A stretch of DNA of 64,000 bases, taken from assembly GCA_037190485.1 (NCBI GenBank), contig JBBCJB010000014.1, positions 186,001-250,000 on the forward strand, written 5' to 3'. Of the stretch, positions 15,768 through 24,484 are shown in pieces; the stretch's first letter is position 1, and every line of letters begins with the position of its first letter. The stretch is from Parapedobacter sp037190485 (GTDB lineage: Bacteria > Bacteroidota > Bacteroidia > Sphingobacteriales > Sphingobacteriaceae). Made by a program: the position numbers and the translations under genes. Under the pieces are notes generated by a model that saw only the letters and a list, made by a program, of their open reading frames with translations, did no database searches and had not been told where the DNA came from.

Positions 15768-17855
15768 CTACAGCGGCAGCCTGACGTAAAACGTCGATCC
15801 TTTCCCCGGCGCGCTGGTAAAATGGATGCGGCCCCGGTGTGCCGACACGATTTGCTTTACGATGGCCAGGCCCAGGCCAGAAGACGGCTCGCCCTCGGTC
15901 CCCGTCCGGCCTGCCGGGTTGCCCATCTCGAAAAAGCCATGCTGCCCGGCTTCGATGCCCATCCCGTTGTCTTCCACCTCGATCACGGCTTCATCGGCTT
16001 CCCTGCGCAGGTACACCGCGATGCGACCGCCCCTCGGCGTGAACTTGATGGCATTGTCGATCAGGTTACTGATGACCCGCCAGAGCCGTTCCGAACTTCC
16101 GGTCACGGTGAGCGGTTCGGTTTCCACGACGAGTTCCTGCTGTTTCTTGTCGGTCCGGACCCGCATCAGGTCCGCGCAATCCTGTACCATGGCGTGCAAG
16201 GCGATTTCATTGGCCGAGCCGACGTCGTTTTCGTAGCTGCGCATGAGGTCTCCGATCAGCTCCAGCGCTTTTCCGTTGGATTTCTGGATGATCTCGAAAT
16301 AGGTCGCCTGGTCGGGCGAGAGCATGGAGGTGTCTTGCAGCAGGTAGTCCGTGCTCATCATGATGTTCGCGATCGGCGTATGCAGGTCGTGCGCCACCAT
16401 GGCCAGGATCCGCGTATTGTCCTGCTGGCTATCGTGCAGCGCCAACAGGGCCCCGTAGAGTTTTTCGTTCTGTTGCTGGATGCGCGCATTGAGCGAAGTC
16501 AAGTGCGCCAGGTTCCGTTTGGACCGTTGCCAGTTGGCATAGACGAGGTAGACGATGCACGACACCAATATCAACGCAAACACGCTGATCGCCAGCGATA
16601 TGGAGTTCAGTCGGTTCCGGTAGGCAAGTTGGGCGTAGGCCAATCGCTGTTCCATGGTGTTGAACTCGTGTTGGAAATCCGACCCCATCATCGTTTGGTT
16701 GACCTGCGAGAGGGAATCCTGATAATGATGGTAATGCTTCAGGGCCGAATAGGCGGCGACCGGGCTATCGGCCTTATCGCGCAATTGCCAGTTGACATGG
16801 CGCCACCGGCGCTCGAAGTCTTCGCTGTGCAGCGTGTCCAGCCCTTGCCGGCACTCGGCCAACTGTTGCGCGGCCGCGTCGAAGCGACCCTGCTTCACAT
16901 ACAGGTCAGCCAATTTGATCTGGGCGGATTGGGCATCGCGATTGTCATTTCGTGGCCTCCTGTTGATCGTCAGGCTGGCACGGAGGTACCGTTCGGCCTC
17001 ATCGTAACGTCCCGTTTTGGCGTAAAGGCCGCCTAAGTTCCCGTAAATCACCCCTTGGGCTACCTCCGTGGCCCTCGCGCGTTCTGGAAATCGCGGCGCG
17101 TGTTCATCCAGGAAATCCAAGGCCAGGTGATAATACCGAAAGGCGCTGTCCGCCTCGCCCAGCAGGTCGTAGAACCAAGCGATGCCGTTGAGGAGCGATT
17201 GTGGCTCGGTGACGGCGTCGTAGTAGGCGCGGGGCGCCCGGGTTTTTGCGCACGTGCGGTATTCGGCATACGATTGGCGGAACTGCTCGATGGCGTCGCG
17301 GTAATTGCGCTGCATATACCGTACGTTGCCCAAACGGTGGGTAAACTGCGACAGGTTGCAGGTATCCCCTTTCTCCAAATAGTTTTCCCTGACGCTGTAA
17401 TAGTAGAAGAACGCTTCGTTAAGCCGCTTGAGGCCCACCAGCATATCCCCTTTGTAAAGCATCCAGTTGATATAGGCCCCTTGGTTGGTTTCGCGGAAAC
17501 GGACATGATCGAAAAGGTGCAGTGCGCTGTCGACGACGCGGTTGCCGTTTTCGAAATCGTTCCGGCCATGCGTGGTGTGGTGCAGGTAATCGTATTCGTA
17601 CTTCAGCAGCCGTTCGGCCGCCGAAAGCGGGGCATAGCGTTGCAGGCTGCTATCCGCGTATCGCTTCAGCTGCAATCGCGGTTCGCCATCCAGCAAAGCG
17701 GCATGCATCGAATCGAGCACGGCGCGCACGGGGAGTCGAACGGTGTTTTCCGGGCTTTTTCGGCGGTCGCATCCGCATAGGCAAGCCAGGATGAGCAGTA
17801 TGGGTATCGGCTTGGCAAGCCAGGGACGACGTTTTCGGAGCATGATCGTTGCCAT
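15768..17855 (-). CDS. TPR-containing sensor histidine kinase
   Basis: About 695 residues. An N-terminal export signal with a lipoprotein-like end (LILACLCGC) leads to a ~330-residue region of TPR-type helical repeats (GNLGGLYAKTGRYDEAERYLRASL is the clearest), then a membrane helix (~415-438), a short coiled coil, a HisKA domain with the phospho-accepting His near residue 486 (AMVAHDLHTPI), and a HATPase domain with the N box (SNLIDNAIKFTP), G1 (VEDNGMGIE) and G2 (SSGLGLAIV). Periplasmic TPR kinases of this layout are common in Bacteroidota; the signal is unknown. No response regulator gene is adjacent. Confidence 0.9.
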   Translation of the reverse strand: MATIMLRKRRPWLAKPIPILLILACLCGCDRRKSPENTVRLPVRAVLDSMHAALLDGEPRLQLKRYADSSLQRYAPLSAAERLLKYEYDYLHHTTHGRNDFENGNRVVDSALHLFDHVRFRETNQGAYINWMLYKGDMLVGLKRLNEAFFYYYSVRENYLEKGDTCNLSQFTHRLGNVRYMQRNYRDAIEQFRQSYAEYRTCAKTRAPRAYYDAVTEPQSLLNGIAWFYDLLGEADSAFRYYHLALDFLDEHAPRFPERARATEVAQGVIYGNLGGLYAKTGRYDEAERYLRASLTINRRPRNDNRDAQSAQIKLADLYVKQGRFDAAAQQLAECRQGLDTLHSEDFERRWRHVNWQLRDKADSPVAAYSALKHYHHYQDSLSQVNQTMMGSDFQHEFNTMEQRLAYAQLAYRNRLNSISLAISVFALILVSCIVYLVYANWQRSKRNLAHLTSLNARIQQQNEKLYGALLALHDSQQDNTRILAMVAHDLHTPIANIMMSTDYLLQDTSMLSPDQATYFEIIQKSNGKALELIGDLMRSYENDVGSANEIALHAMVQDCADLMRVRTDKKQQELVVETEPLTVTGSSERLWRVISNLIDNAIKFTPRGGRIAVYLRREADEAVIEVEDNGMGIEAGQHGFFEMGNPAGRTGTEGEPSSGLGLAIVKQIVSAHRGRIHFTSAPGKGSTFYVRLPL

Positions 17856-17900
17856 ACCATCAAAAGCCCCCTATGGCGCCGAATCGGTGGTGGGCGCGCT

Positions 17901-18311
17901 TCACCTATCCTCCAGCTCAGCGACCCGCTTTTGGAGCGTGGCGATCGTTACGGCTTGCGATTGGATGGCGGTATCCTGCGTGGCGATGACCTGCTTCAAT
18001 GCGTGGATAAGCTCATCGTTGGGCGACTTCGGCTTTTCGGCCAGGTAGCCTTCGGCCGAGTCCCGCAACACGGCTGCATCCGGGGTGGCATCGCCGCTCC
18101 GCATCGTGCCATGACCGGTCAGGAGCCAATCGGGCGAGTAGTGCGGATAATTTTCGGTTATCCGGACCAGCCATTTGCTTTGGATGTCGGTTCCGTTGGC
18201 CAATGCGCGGGATAGCACGCCTTTGCTGGCGCCAATCACCGTTTCCAACGCCGTGAGGCTGATGCCCTCTTGCTGCGCGATTTCCTTGATTCGTTTCAGT
18301 ACAGTGCCCAT
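17901..18311 (-). CDS. Phage-repressor-like HTH protein with C-terminal coiled coil
   Basis: A 136-residue protein. The first ~65 residues resemble CI/Cro-type HTH domains of Bacteroidota prophages (LKRIKEIAQQEGISLTALETVIGASKGVLSRAL, then SPDWLLTGHGTM). The C-terminus (LIHALKQVIATQDTAIQSQAVTIATLQKRVAELEDR) is a strong coiled coil for oligomerisation, replacing the usual peptidase domain. It is divergent from the hypothetical gene at 18468, and the space between them carries a good promoter, so mutual control is plausible. No other phage genes are nearby. Confidence 0.8.
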   Translation of the reverse strand: MGTVLKRIKEIAQQEGISLTALETVIGASKGVLSRALANGTDIQSKWLVRITENYPHYSPDWLLTGHGTMRSGDATPDAAVLRDSAEGYLAEKPKSPNDELIHALKQVIATQDTAIQSQAVTIATLQKRVAELEDR

Positions 18312-18336
18312 TGTCGTCTAATTTTCTCCCAAATTT

Positions 18337-18368
18337 TTTGGTTTGAAGAAAAATTGTTCCTATATTTG
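18337..18368 (+). promoter_or_regulatory. Near-consensus Bacteroidota promoter (TTTG-N20-TATATTTG)
   Basis: The -33 TTTG is at 18337-18340 and the -7 TATATTTG at 18361-18368, spacing 20. It reads toward the gene at 18468, leaving a ~95-base leader, and lies beside the start of the divergent HTH gene. Confidence 0.7.
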
Positions 18369-18467
18369 TTCCCGAGCAAATAATTATTCACGAACGCTTT
18401 TTCTTGTATCGAAACGGACGAGGTTTACAAGGGATGCGAACCTCGCCGTTGCTAAAATTAATGAATT

Positions 18468-19070
18468 ATGGTGAAAATTAAAGAAAAGAAATGGAAAGCG
18501 AAAAATTTTCGGCAGCTATCCAATGAAATTATCCGGGATCCAATGGTTTACCTAACGGAATTCTTCGGCGGCGCCGCCTCGGCGGAGGAATGGCTCCGGG
18601 AGATCAACCTGACGGTCAACTCGGCCGTTTGCCCCGAAATGGCCTGTGCGGACGTGCTCCAGAATGGATTTCACTGCCAGCAACTGATCCTGCAGGTGGA
18701 GGTGGCTTATCTCCTATACAAAAAAGCGGGCCTGAAGAGGCAGGCCGCGCCGCTGGCCTTTTTCCGGTTGCATGCGGATTACGTTGCCTACAGCGACCGC
18801 GGCGCCTATACGCAGGGAGGAGGGGTGGACCCGGCGGATACGCTCAGCAGGTTCTTTTCCTTCCAATCCTTGCGGGCGTGGTACACCGCGCTTGACGAGC
18901 TGATGCGTTTCCTCACTTGCCCCAAGCTGCCAGACGACGGGTGGCCTGCCGACCGCGCGCTGGCCGTCCGTGAGCTGTTGCTTCGCCTAGGCCAAGCGAT
19001 GTACGTCATTTATGAGCGCGGGGGATCATTGACGGTCGTGCCCTCCGATTCGGCTGCCACCGTCCGGTAA
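18468..19070 (+). CDS. Hypothetical protein divergent from the HTH regulator
   Basis: A 200-residue protein with a basic N-terminus (MVKIKEKKWKAKNFRQLSNE) and a mostly helical body (EFFGGAASAEEWLREINLTVNSAVCPEMACADVLQ; LRAWYTALDELMRF). No signal, membrane span or known motif. Its last 45 bases overlap the 3' end of the convergent FAD monooxygenase gene. The shared divergent promoter region suggests the HTH protein at 17901 controls it. I do not recognise the family. Confidence 0.7.
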   Translation: MVKIKEKKWKAKNFRQLSNEIIRDPMVYLTEFFGGAASAEEWLREINLTVNSAVCPEMACADVLQNGFHCQQLILQVEVAYLLYKKAGLKRQAAPLAFFRLHADYVAYSDRGAYTQGGGVDPADTLSRFFSFQSLRAWYTALDELMRFLTCPKLPDDGWPADRALAVRELLLRLGQAMYVIYERGGSLTVVPSDSAATVR

Positions 19071-20219
19071 CCGGAAATCCACATCCAGGAGTTTTTTCAG
19101 GCTTGCTTGTGCCCAAGACGCGGGCATGGCCCGCATGGCCGCATTGCGTAGGCCAATGAGCAGCGGATTGCTCAGCTGGCCGGCACGACCGATGCGCCAG
19201 GACGTGTCGGTAATGTATTTCGTGCGCTTCAGTCGCCGTTGCTCAAAACGTACGAAGGCCTGCGCCACCGTGCCGGTTTGCCGGAGTTCATGGCTGAGCA
19301 CAGCTACGTCTTCGAGCGCCTGGCAGGCCCCTTGCCCCATGTTCGGTGTGGTGGCGTGCGCCGCGTCGCCGATGAGCAGGATGTTGCCGAAGGCGAACCG
19401 GGCCAAGGGTTTGATATCGACGATATCGTTCCAGATCAGGTCCTCGTCCTTGGTGTTGCGCAGCAGCTCGGGGATGGGGCTGTGGTAACCGCCGAAAACC
19501 GACAGCAGGTCTTTTACGGTGTATTGCCGGTACGTGAGGCTGTCTTTAGGCGCATTGACGCAGGCGTACCAATAGATGCGGTCGTCAACCAACGGCGTCA
19601 TGCCGAAGCGGCCCTTTGGCCCCCAGGTTTCCGAACCGCGCTCCAGGCCGATGGCGCCGTTCGGTATCGTGGCCCGCCAGCAGGTATATCCTGAATAGCG
19701 GGGGGTGGATCGGGGTACCAATTGTCGGCGGGCTGTGGAATTGACGCCGTCCGCCACGATCAGGTACTGGCAACGACAGGCGGAACCGTCCTCAAACACC
19801 AAATGGATTCCAGCGGACCCCTGCTCGAACCGCCGCAACCGTTTGCCGAGCCGCAGCCGCTCCGCGGGCAGCTTGCCAACCAGGAATCGATGGAGGTCTG
19901 CCCGATGGACGGTAAAGTTGTGCTGGTCATACCGTGCGCTGAGGCGCTGGGCATCGGGGGCGACCAGCGTGCGCCCCCGGTGGTCGAGGATCGCATAGGT
20001 CTCGGTGTAGAACCCGATCCTTTCCACCTCCGGCCGCAAGCCGAGGTAGTCAAAGGCCTGCATGGCGTTGGCTGCCAAGCCGAACCCTGCGCCCAGGCCC
20101 TTCAACACCGCCGCCTGTTCGAAGACGAGGAAATCCTTATGCTGTGCCAACAGCGCGATGCCCATGGATAATCCGGCCACCCCGCCCCCGATGATGGCGT
20201 AATCTACCGTCAACTCCAT
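19026..20219 (-). CDS. FAD-dependent monooxygenase (PHBH-fold)
   Basis: About 397 residues from the ATG at 20219, which has a GGAAGG Shine-Dalgarno 5 bases upstream; the frame extends 10 codons further without need. The N-terminal YAIIGGGVAGLSMGIAL is the Rossmann GxGxxG, YLIVADGVNSTARR the DG motif, and ILLIGDAAHATTPNMGQGACQALEDV the GD motif with the flavin ribityl contact. This is the class A flavin hydroxylase group, which oxidises aromatic or polycyclic compounds with NAD(P)H and O2. Substrate unknown. It is divergent from the helicase fusion and overlaps the hypothetical gene at its 3' end. Confidence 0.9.
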   Translation of the reverse strand: MELTVDYAIIGGGVAGLSMGIALLAQHKDFLVFEQAAVLKGLGAGFGLAANAMQAFDYLGLRPEVERIGFYTETYAILDHRGRTLVAPDAQRLSARYDQHNFTVHRADLHRFLVGKLPAERLRLGKRLRRFEQGSAGIHLVFEDGSACRCQYLIVADGVNSTARRQLVPRSTPRYSGYTCWRATIPNGAIGLERGSETWGPKGRFGMTPLVDDRIYWYACVNAPKDSLTYRQYTVKDLLSVFGGYHSPIPELLRNTKDEDLIWNDIVDIKPLARFAFGNILLIGDAAHATTPNMGQGACQALEDVAVLSHELRQTGTVAQAFVRFEQRRLKRTKYITDTSWRIGRAGQLSNPLLIGLRNAAMRAMPASWAQASLKKLLDVDFRLPDGGSRIGGHDRQ

Positions 20220-20312
20220 ATTGCCTTCCATTGCGATGATTGCCTCCAAAAGTACGGTTTCTATGCGGCATCCCAGCGATAATGCCTACATTCGCCGAAG
20301 GGGAATTTGCAT

Positions 20313-23177
20313 ATGGAAATCCTGTTCTACGAAGGCTTTGAGCACGGCGCGCTGAAGGGAAGGATCGAACGCACGATCGCTTTCCTGAAAGCGGGCGATT
20401 TCCGCGCGGCCGACGTGAAGAAAATGCCAGGCCAGGGCTACTACCGCGCCAAGTTGGACGACACCAACCGGCTGCTGTTCAGCATCGGCAGCTACGCCGG
20501 GCACAAGTACATCTTCGTGCTGGAGACCATCCTGAACCACAACTACGCCCGCTGCCGCTTCCTCAATGGCGTGAAGGTGGACGAGTCGCGGTTGCAGGCC
20601 GTTGCAGACGAAACCCAGACCGAAGGCCATACCCTGGAGGTCAGCTACGTCAACCCGGCCAAACGCAAATTCCACGTCCTCGACAAGTTCCTCTCGTTTG
20701 ACGATGCGCAATCGTCCATCGTGGAGCTGCCCGCGCCCGTCATCGTCATCGGGCCCGCGGGCAGCGGCAAGACGGCGCTCATGCTCGAGAAGGTCAAGTC
20801 GCTGCACGGATCGGTGCTCTACACCTCGCTATCGCCGTTCCTCATCGAGAACGCCCAAGACCTCTACGCGTCTTTCGGGTACGACAACCCGCGGCAGGCG
20901 GTCGAATTCCTCTCGTTCCGCGACTACCTGGACACCATCGAGGCCACCGATGGCAAGGAGCTCACCTTCCGGGCCTTCAACGAATGGGCCTCGCGCTACA
21001 AACAAGCCTACAGGATCAAGGATACGCACAAGCTCTACGAGGAATTCAAGGGCGTGCTCACGGGGTCGGCCGTCGACAAGGCCTACCTGTCGGCCGAGGA
21101 TTACGCGGCGCTTGGCGTGCGGCAATCCATTTTCCCCGAGCAGGAGCGTGCGGCCATCCACGAATTGTTCCTGAAATACATGCATTGGCTCGACAAGGAA
21201 GGCTACGTCGACGGCAACCTCCGGTCTTTCGGCCTGTTGGACAAGATCGGGCCGCGATACGATCACGTGGTGGTCGACGAGGTACAGGACATCACCAACG
21301 TGCAGCTCCAGGCCATACTCAAATCGCTGGGCGAGCCTGCCAACTTCCTGTTGTGCGGCGACTCGAACCAGATCGTCCATCCCAACTTCTTCTCGTGGGC
21401 GCAGGTAAAAACACTGTTTTACCGGCAGGACGTGTCGGCCGAGATCATCCGCGTGCTGGCCACCAATTACCGCAACACGCCCGAGGTGACCGCCATCGCC
21501 AACCGGCTGCTGCGCATCAAGAATCTGCGGTTCGGTTCGATCGACAAGGAAAGCACCTACCTGGTGAAGGCCAACTCGGCCCATGCAGGCATCGTCGAAT
21601 TCCTGCCCAATACGGCCAAGGTAAACGCCGACCTGGACGGCAAGACCAAGCAGTCGACCAGATTCGCGGTGTTGGTGCTCCGCGACGAGGACAAGGCCGA
21701 AGCCCGGAAACACTTCCAGACGCCGCTATTGTTTTCCATCCACGAGGCCAAGGGGCTGGAGTACGAGAGCATCATCCTGTTCAACATGGTCTCCGGGCAG
21801 GAAAAGACGTTCCGCGAGATCGCCGCTGGCGTGGCGGAAGCCGACCTCGGTGCCGACGAGATCGCGTTCTCGCGTGCGAAGGACAAGGCCGACCGTTCGC
21901 TAGACGAATACAAATTCTACGTCAATGCGCTCTACGTGGGCATGACGCGCGCCATCCGCAACCTGTTTTTCGTGGAAAGCAACGGCAAGCACGACCTGCT
22001 GCGGTTGTTGGGCTTGGTGGACATGAAGCAGCAGACCTCGCTCAGGAACCAGGCGTCGAGCAAGGAGGAGTGGCAGGAGGAGGCCCGCAAGCTCGAACTG
22101 CAGGGCAAGCAGGAGCAGGCCGATGCCATCCGCGAACGGATCCTGCAGCTCAAGCCCATCGAATGGGAGGTCATCACGGCCGAGCGATACGGCAAGCTGC
22201 TCGATGAGGCGCTCGATCCGCAACAGTTCAACAAGAAAGCCAAGGACCGGTTGTTCAACTACGCGGTCTTCTATCGGCTCCGCGCACCGCTGGCCAAGCT
22301 GGCCGAGCTCAAGTATCGTCCCGCCGACCGGTGGGAGCAAGACGAGAAGGCCATCCTGCGGCGGTTGTTCCAGCCCTACGTAACCGACAGCGTCAAGTCG
22401 GCCTTGCCCACCTACCAGCGGTACGGGCTGGACTTCCGGCATGAGTACAACCTCACGCCCCTGCTGTTGGCCGTGCGTTTCGGCGCGGTGGCCCTCACCG
22501 GGTACCTGCTGGAGCAAGGCGCGAAGACCGACGCGGCGGACAACGACGGCCTGAACGCGTTGCAGGGCATCCTCCGGATGGCGCGCGCCGACCATGCGGT
22601 ACGCGAAAACCTGCTCAACCGCTTCTATCCCCGGCTCAAGGCCACGGCCTTGCGCGTGCGGGTAGACCGGAAACTGGTGAAGCTGGAAAGCCACCAGGCC
22701 GAATACCTCATGCTCCACTACATGATCGCCACGCTGCGCGAACAATTGACCGCGGGTACGCATTACGACCATTGGGCGCCCAAACCCCCGCGCCCCGCCT
22801 TCCAGGCACAGGATTTCATCGACTTTTACCAAGGCCTGGGCGAACAGGTGGTACCGGAATACCGTATGCAGCGGCCTTACATCAGCAGCATGCTGGCCAA
22901 GAACGAACTGAACGGCGGCGATCGGTACAACAAGCGGCTCTTCCTCCGCATCCAGCAAGGGTATTACGTTCCCCATCCCAACCTGGAGCTGCCGGTGGGC
23001 GATGGGTGGAAAAACATCTACGAGCTGGTCGACATGGAGGGCATCAAGCGACTGGATGACCGTTTCAACCTAAGCTGGCTCAAGGTCATCGAAGACTTCC
23101 GGCGATACGGGGAGGAAAACGACGAAACGGATGTAAAACGCGAAGTGCGGATAGCCGGATCCGGGACGAAGCGATAG
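20313..23177 (+). CDS. UvrD-like SF1 helicase with N-terminal RelE/ParE-like segment and ankyrin-like C-terminus
   Basis: About 954 residues from the ATG at 20313 (GAAGGGG upstream; the TTG two codons earlier is less likely). Residues ~1-90 look like a RelE/ParE toxin fold (FEHGALKGRIERTIAFLKAGDF...GYYRAKLDDTNRLLFSIGSYAG). The SF1 core follows: Walker A GPAGSGKTA (~146-154), Walker B VVVDEVQD (~319-326), motif III LLCGDSNQIVHP, motif IV ATNYRNTPEV, motif V SIHEAKGLEYESI and motif VI YVGMTRA (~541-547). After ~600 comes a helical region with one or two ankyrin-like repeats (TPLLLAVRFGAVALTGYLLEQGAKTDAADNDGLNAL, ~712-750) and a C-terminal part of unknown fold. DNA or RNA translocation is expected; the biological role is unknown, defence being one possibility. 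Confidence 0.85.
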   Translation: MEILFYEGFEHGALKGRIERTIAFLKAGDFRAADVKKMPGQGYYRAKLDDTNRLLFSIGSYAGHKYIFVLETILNHNYARCRFLNGVKVDESRLQAVADETQTEGHTLEVSYVNPAKRKFHVLDKFLSFDDAQSSIVELPAPVIVIGPAGSGKTALMLEKVKSLHGSVLYTSLSPFLIENAQDLYASFGYDNPRQAVEFLSFRDYLDTIEATDGKELTFRAFNEWASRYKQAYRIKDTHKLYEEFKGVLTGSAVDKAYLSAEDYAALGVRQSIFPEQERAAIHELFLKYMHWLDKEGYVDGNLRSFGLLDKIGPRYDHVVVDEVQDITNVQLQAILKSLGEPANFLLCGDSNQIVHPNFFSWAQVKTLFYRQDVSAEIIRVLATNYRNTPEVTAIANRLLRIKNLRFGSIDKESTYLVKANSAHAGIVEFLPNTAKVNADLDGKTKQSTRFAVLVLRDEDKAEARKHFQTPLLFSIHEAKGLEYESIILFNMVSGQEKTFREIAAGVAEADLGADEIAFSRAKDKADRSLDEYKFYVNALYVGMTRAIRNLFFVESNGKHDLLRLLGLVDMKQQTSLRNQASSKEEWQEEARKLELQGKQEQADAIRERILQLKPIEWEVITAERYGKLLDEALDPQQFNKKAKDRLFNYAVFYRLRAPLAKLAELKYRPADRWEQDEKAILRRLFQPYVTDSVKSALPTYQRYGLDFRHEYNLTPLLLAVRFGAVALTGYLLEQGAKTDAADNDGLNALQGILRMARADHAVRENLLNRFYPRLKATALRVRVDRKLVKLESHQAEYLMLHYMIATLREQLTAGTHYDHWAPKPPRPAFQAQDFIDFYQGLGEQVVPEYRMQRPYISSMLAKNELNGGDRYNKRLFLRIQQGYYVPHPNLELPVGDGWKNIYELVDMEGIKRLDDRFNLSWLKVIEDFRRYGEENDETDVKREVRIAGSGTKR

Positions 23178-23197
23178 TACGACAACGATTTAACGCT

Positions 23198-24361
23198 ATG
23201 CATGCAACGACACTTTTAGGATCACGCCACTGGCTCGCCGCGACGGTTTTGTGTTTGCTTGCCGCAACGGGCGCGTGGGCCCAGCCTGCGGCCCGTGCCG
23301 AAGCGGAAATCGGGGCCATCATGGCCAAATACCAAGCCGTTGGCGTGTCCGTGGCCGTAGTCAACGGCACGGACCTGGTCTATCGCCATTCGTTTGGCCT
23401 GAAAAACCTCGGATCGGGCGAGGCCCTGGCAGACGACGACCTCTTCCGCATCGCTTCCATTTCCAAGTCGTTCGTGGCCACCGGCCTGTTGCAGCAGGTC
23501 GAGGCGGGCAAGCTTTCGCTGGACGATGACGTGGGGGCGCTGATCGGCTTCCGCGTACGCAACCCGAATTTCCCGGATTCGGCGATCACGCTGCGGATGA
23601 TCCTGTCGCACACCTCCAGCATCGGTGACAGGAATGGCTATTTCACGCTCGACGCGTTCAACCCCGAAAAAACCGCCGATTGGGCCAAGGCCTACAACGA
23701 TTACGCACCCGGTGCGCGATACCAGTATTGCAACCTCAACTTCAACCTGGCCGGTGCCATCCTCGAAAAGGTTTCCGGCGAGCGGTTCGACCGGTACATC
23801 CACCGGCACATCCTCCAACCGCTGGGGCTTTACGGCGGTTACAACGCGGATGCGCTGGATAGCAGCCGGTTCGTGACCCTGTACGCCTACGATGGCAATA
23901 CCGGTGCATTCGCGGCGGAGCAAGCCTACGTATCGCCGGCAGAACGGCTCAAGGATTACGTCGACGGCTACAGCACCCCGGCGTTTTCGCCCACGGGCGG
24001 CATGAAGATCTCGGCAGCCGACCTGGCGCGCTACATGACCATGCACATGCATGATGGTACGTACAAGGGGGTGCGCATCCTGTCGGAAGAAAGTACCCAA
24101 CTCATGCAGACCGCACTGTCGGACGAAGAGGGTTATGGCCTGGCGTTGCGCACGATGGACAACCTGCTGCCGGGCAAGGTGCTCAAAGGGCATAACGGCG
24201 TGGCGTATGGGCTGTACAGCGCGATGTTCTTCCAGCCCCAGGAAAAATTCGGCATCGTGGTCATCACCAACGGATGCAATACCGGTTACACCGAGGGGGT
24301 GAATGATTTCCTGCGGGAGGTCTACGGTAGCCTTTACCGCAATTTCGTATTGTCGCGATAA
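23198..24361 (+). CDS. Secreted serine hydrolase of the beta-lactamase/PBP superfamily
   Basis: A 387-residue exported protein (signal MHATTLLGSRHWLAATVLCL...AWA). The SxxK motif is Ser87-Ile-Ser-Lys90, the second motif Tyr177-Cys-Asn179, and a GHNGVAYG block stands where KTG/HxG occurs, as in class C beta-lactamase and D-aminopeptidase/esterase relatives. The superfamily contains peptidases, esterases and beta-lactamases, and the exact activity cannot be told; resistance is not implied. The gene starts 20 bases after the helicase stop, so the two may share a transcript. Confidence 0.85.
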   Translation: MHATTLLGSRHWLAATVLCLLAATGAWAQPAARAEAEIGAIMAKYQAVGVSVAVVNGTDLVYRHSFGLKNLGSGEALADDDLFRIASISKSFVATGLLQQVEAGKLSLDDDVGALIGFRVRNPNFPDSAITLRMILSHTSSIGDRNGYFTLDAFNPEKTADWAKAYNDYAPGARYQYCNLNFNLAGAILEKVSGERFDRYIHRHILQPLGLYGGYNADALDSSRFVTLYAYDGNTGAFAAEQAYVSPAERLKDYVDGYSTPAFSPTGGMKISAADLARYMTMHMHDGTYKGVRILSEESTQLMQTALSDEEGYGLALRTMDNLLPGKVLKGHNGVAYGLYSAMFFQPQEKFGIVVITNGCNTGYTEGVNDFLREVYGSLYRNFVLSR

Positions 24362-24379
24362 TTTCTTTACTTTTCCGCT

Positions 24380-24433
24380 GTTAGCATAGCCGCTCAGCGG
24401 CAGCGGAGAGAACGCTAACGTTGCTTTTTATTT
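24380..24433 (+). terminator. Stem-loop and T-rich stretch before ispH
   Basis: GTTAGC (24380-24385) pairs with GCTAAC (24414-24419) around an inner CCGCTCAGCGG hairpin, followed by GTTGCTTTTTATTT. It may end the serine hydrolase transcript. Confidence 0.4.
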
Positions 24434-24446
24434 AGCACGATTAAAA

Positions 24447-24477
24447 TTGCATAAAAAAGCAACTTTAGCTAAGTTTG
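24447..24477 (+). promoter_or_regulatory. ispH promoter (TTG-N20-TAAGTTTG)
   Basis: TTG at 24447-24449 and TAAGTTTG at 24470-24477, spacing 20, with the ATG 7 bases after the box; the message would have almost no leader. Confidence 0.6.
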
Positions 24478-24484
24478 CAAAGCG

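Noticed and set aside
15822..17036. 404-codon plus-strand frame opposite the histidine kinase
   Set aside because: Antisense to the kinase, which has all family motifs.
17901..19070. HTH protein as part of an integrated prophage
   Set aside because: No integrase, structural or lysis genes are found on either side.
20313..20580. N-terminal RelE-like segment as a separate toxin-antitoxin system
   Set aside because: It is in one frame with the helicase and no antitoxin-sized gene is adjacent.
23198..24361. Serine hydrolase as a true beta-lactamase resistance gene
   Set aside because: SxxK and YxN are shared by esterases and peptidases; nothing specific to resistance is seen.
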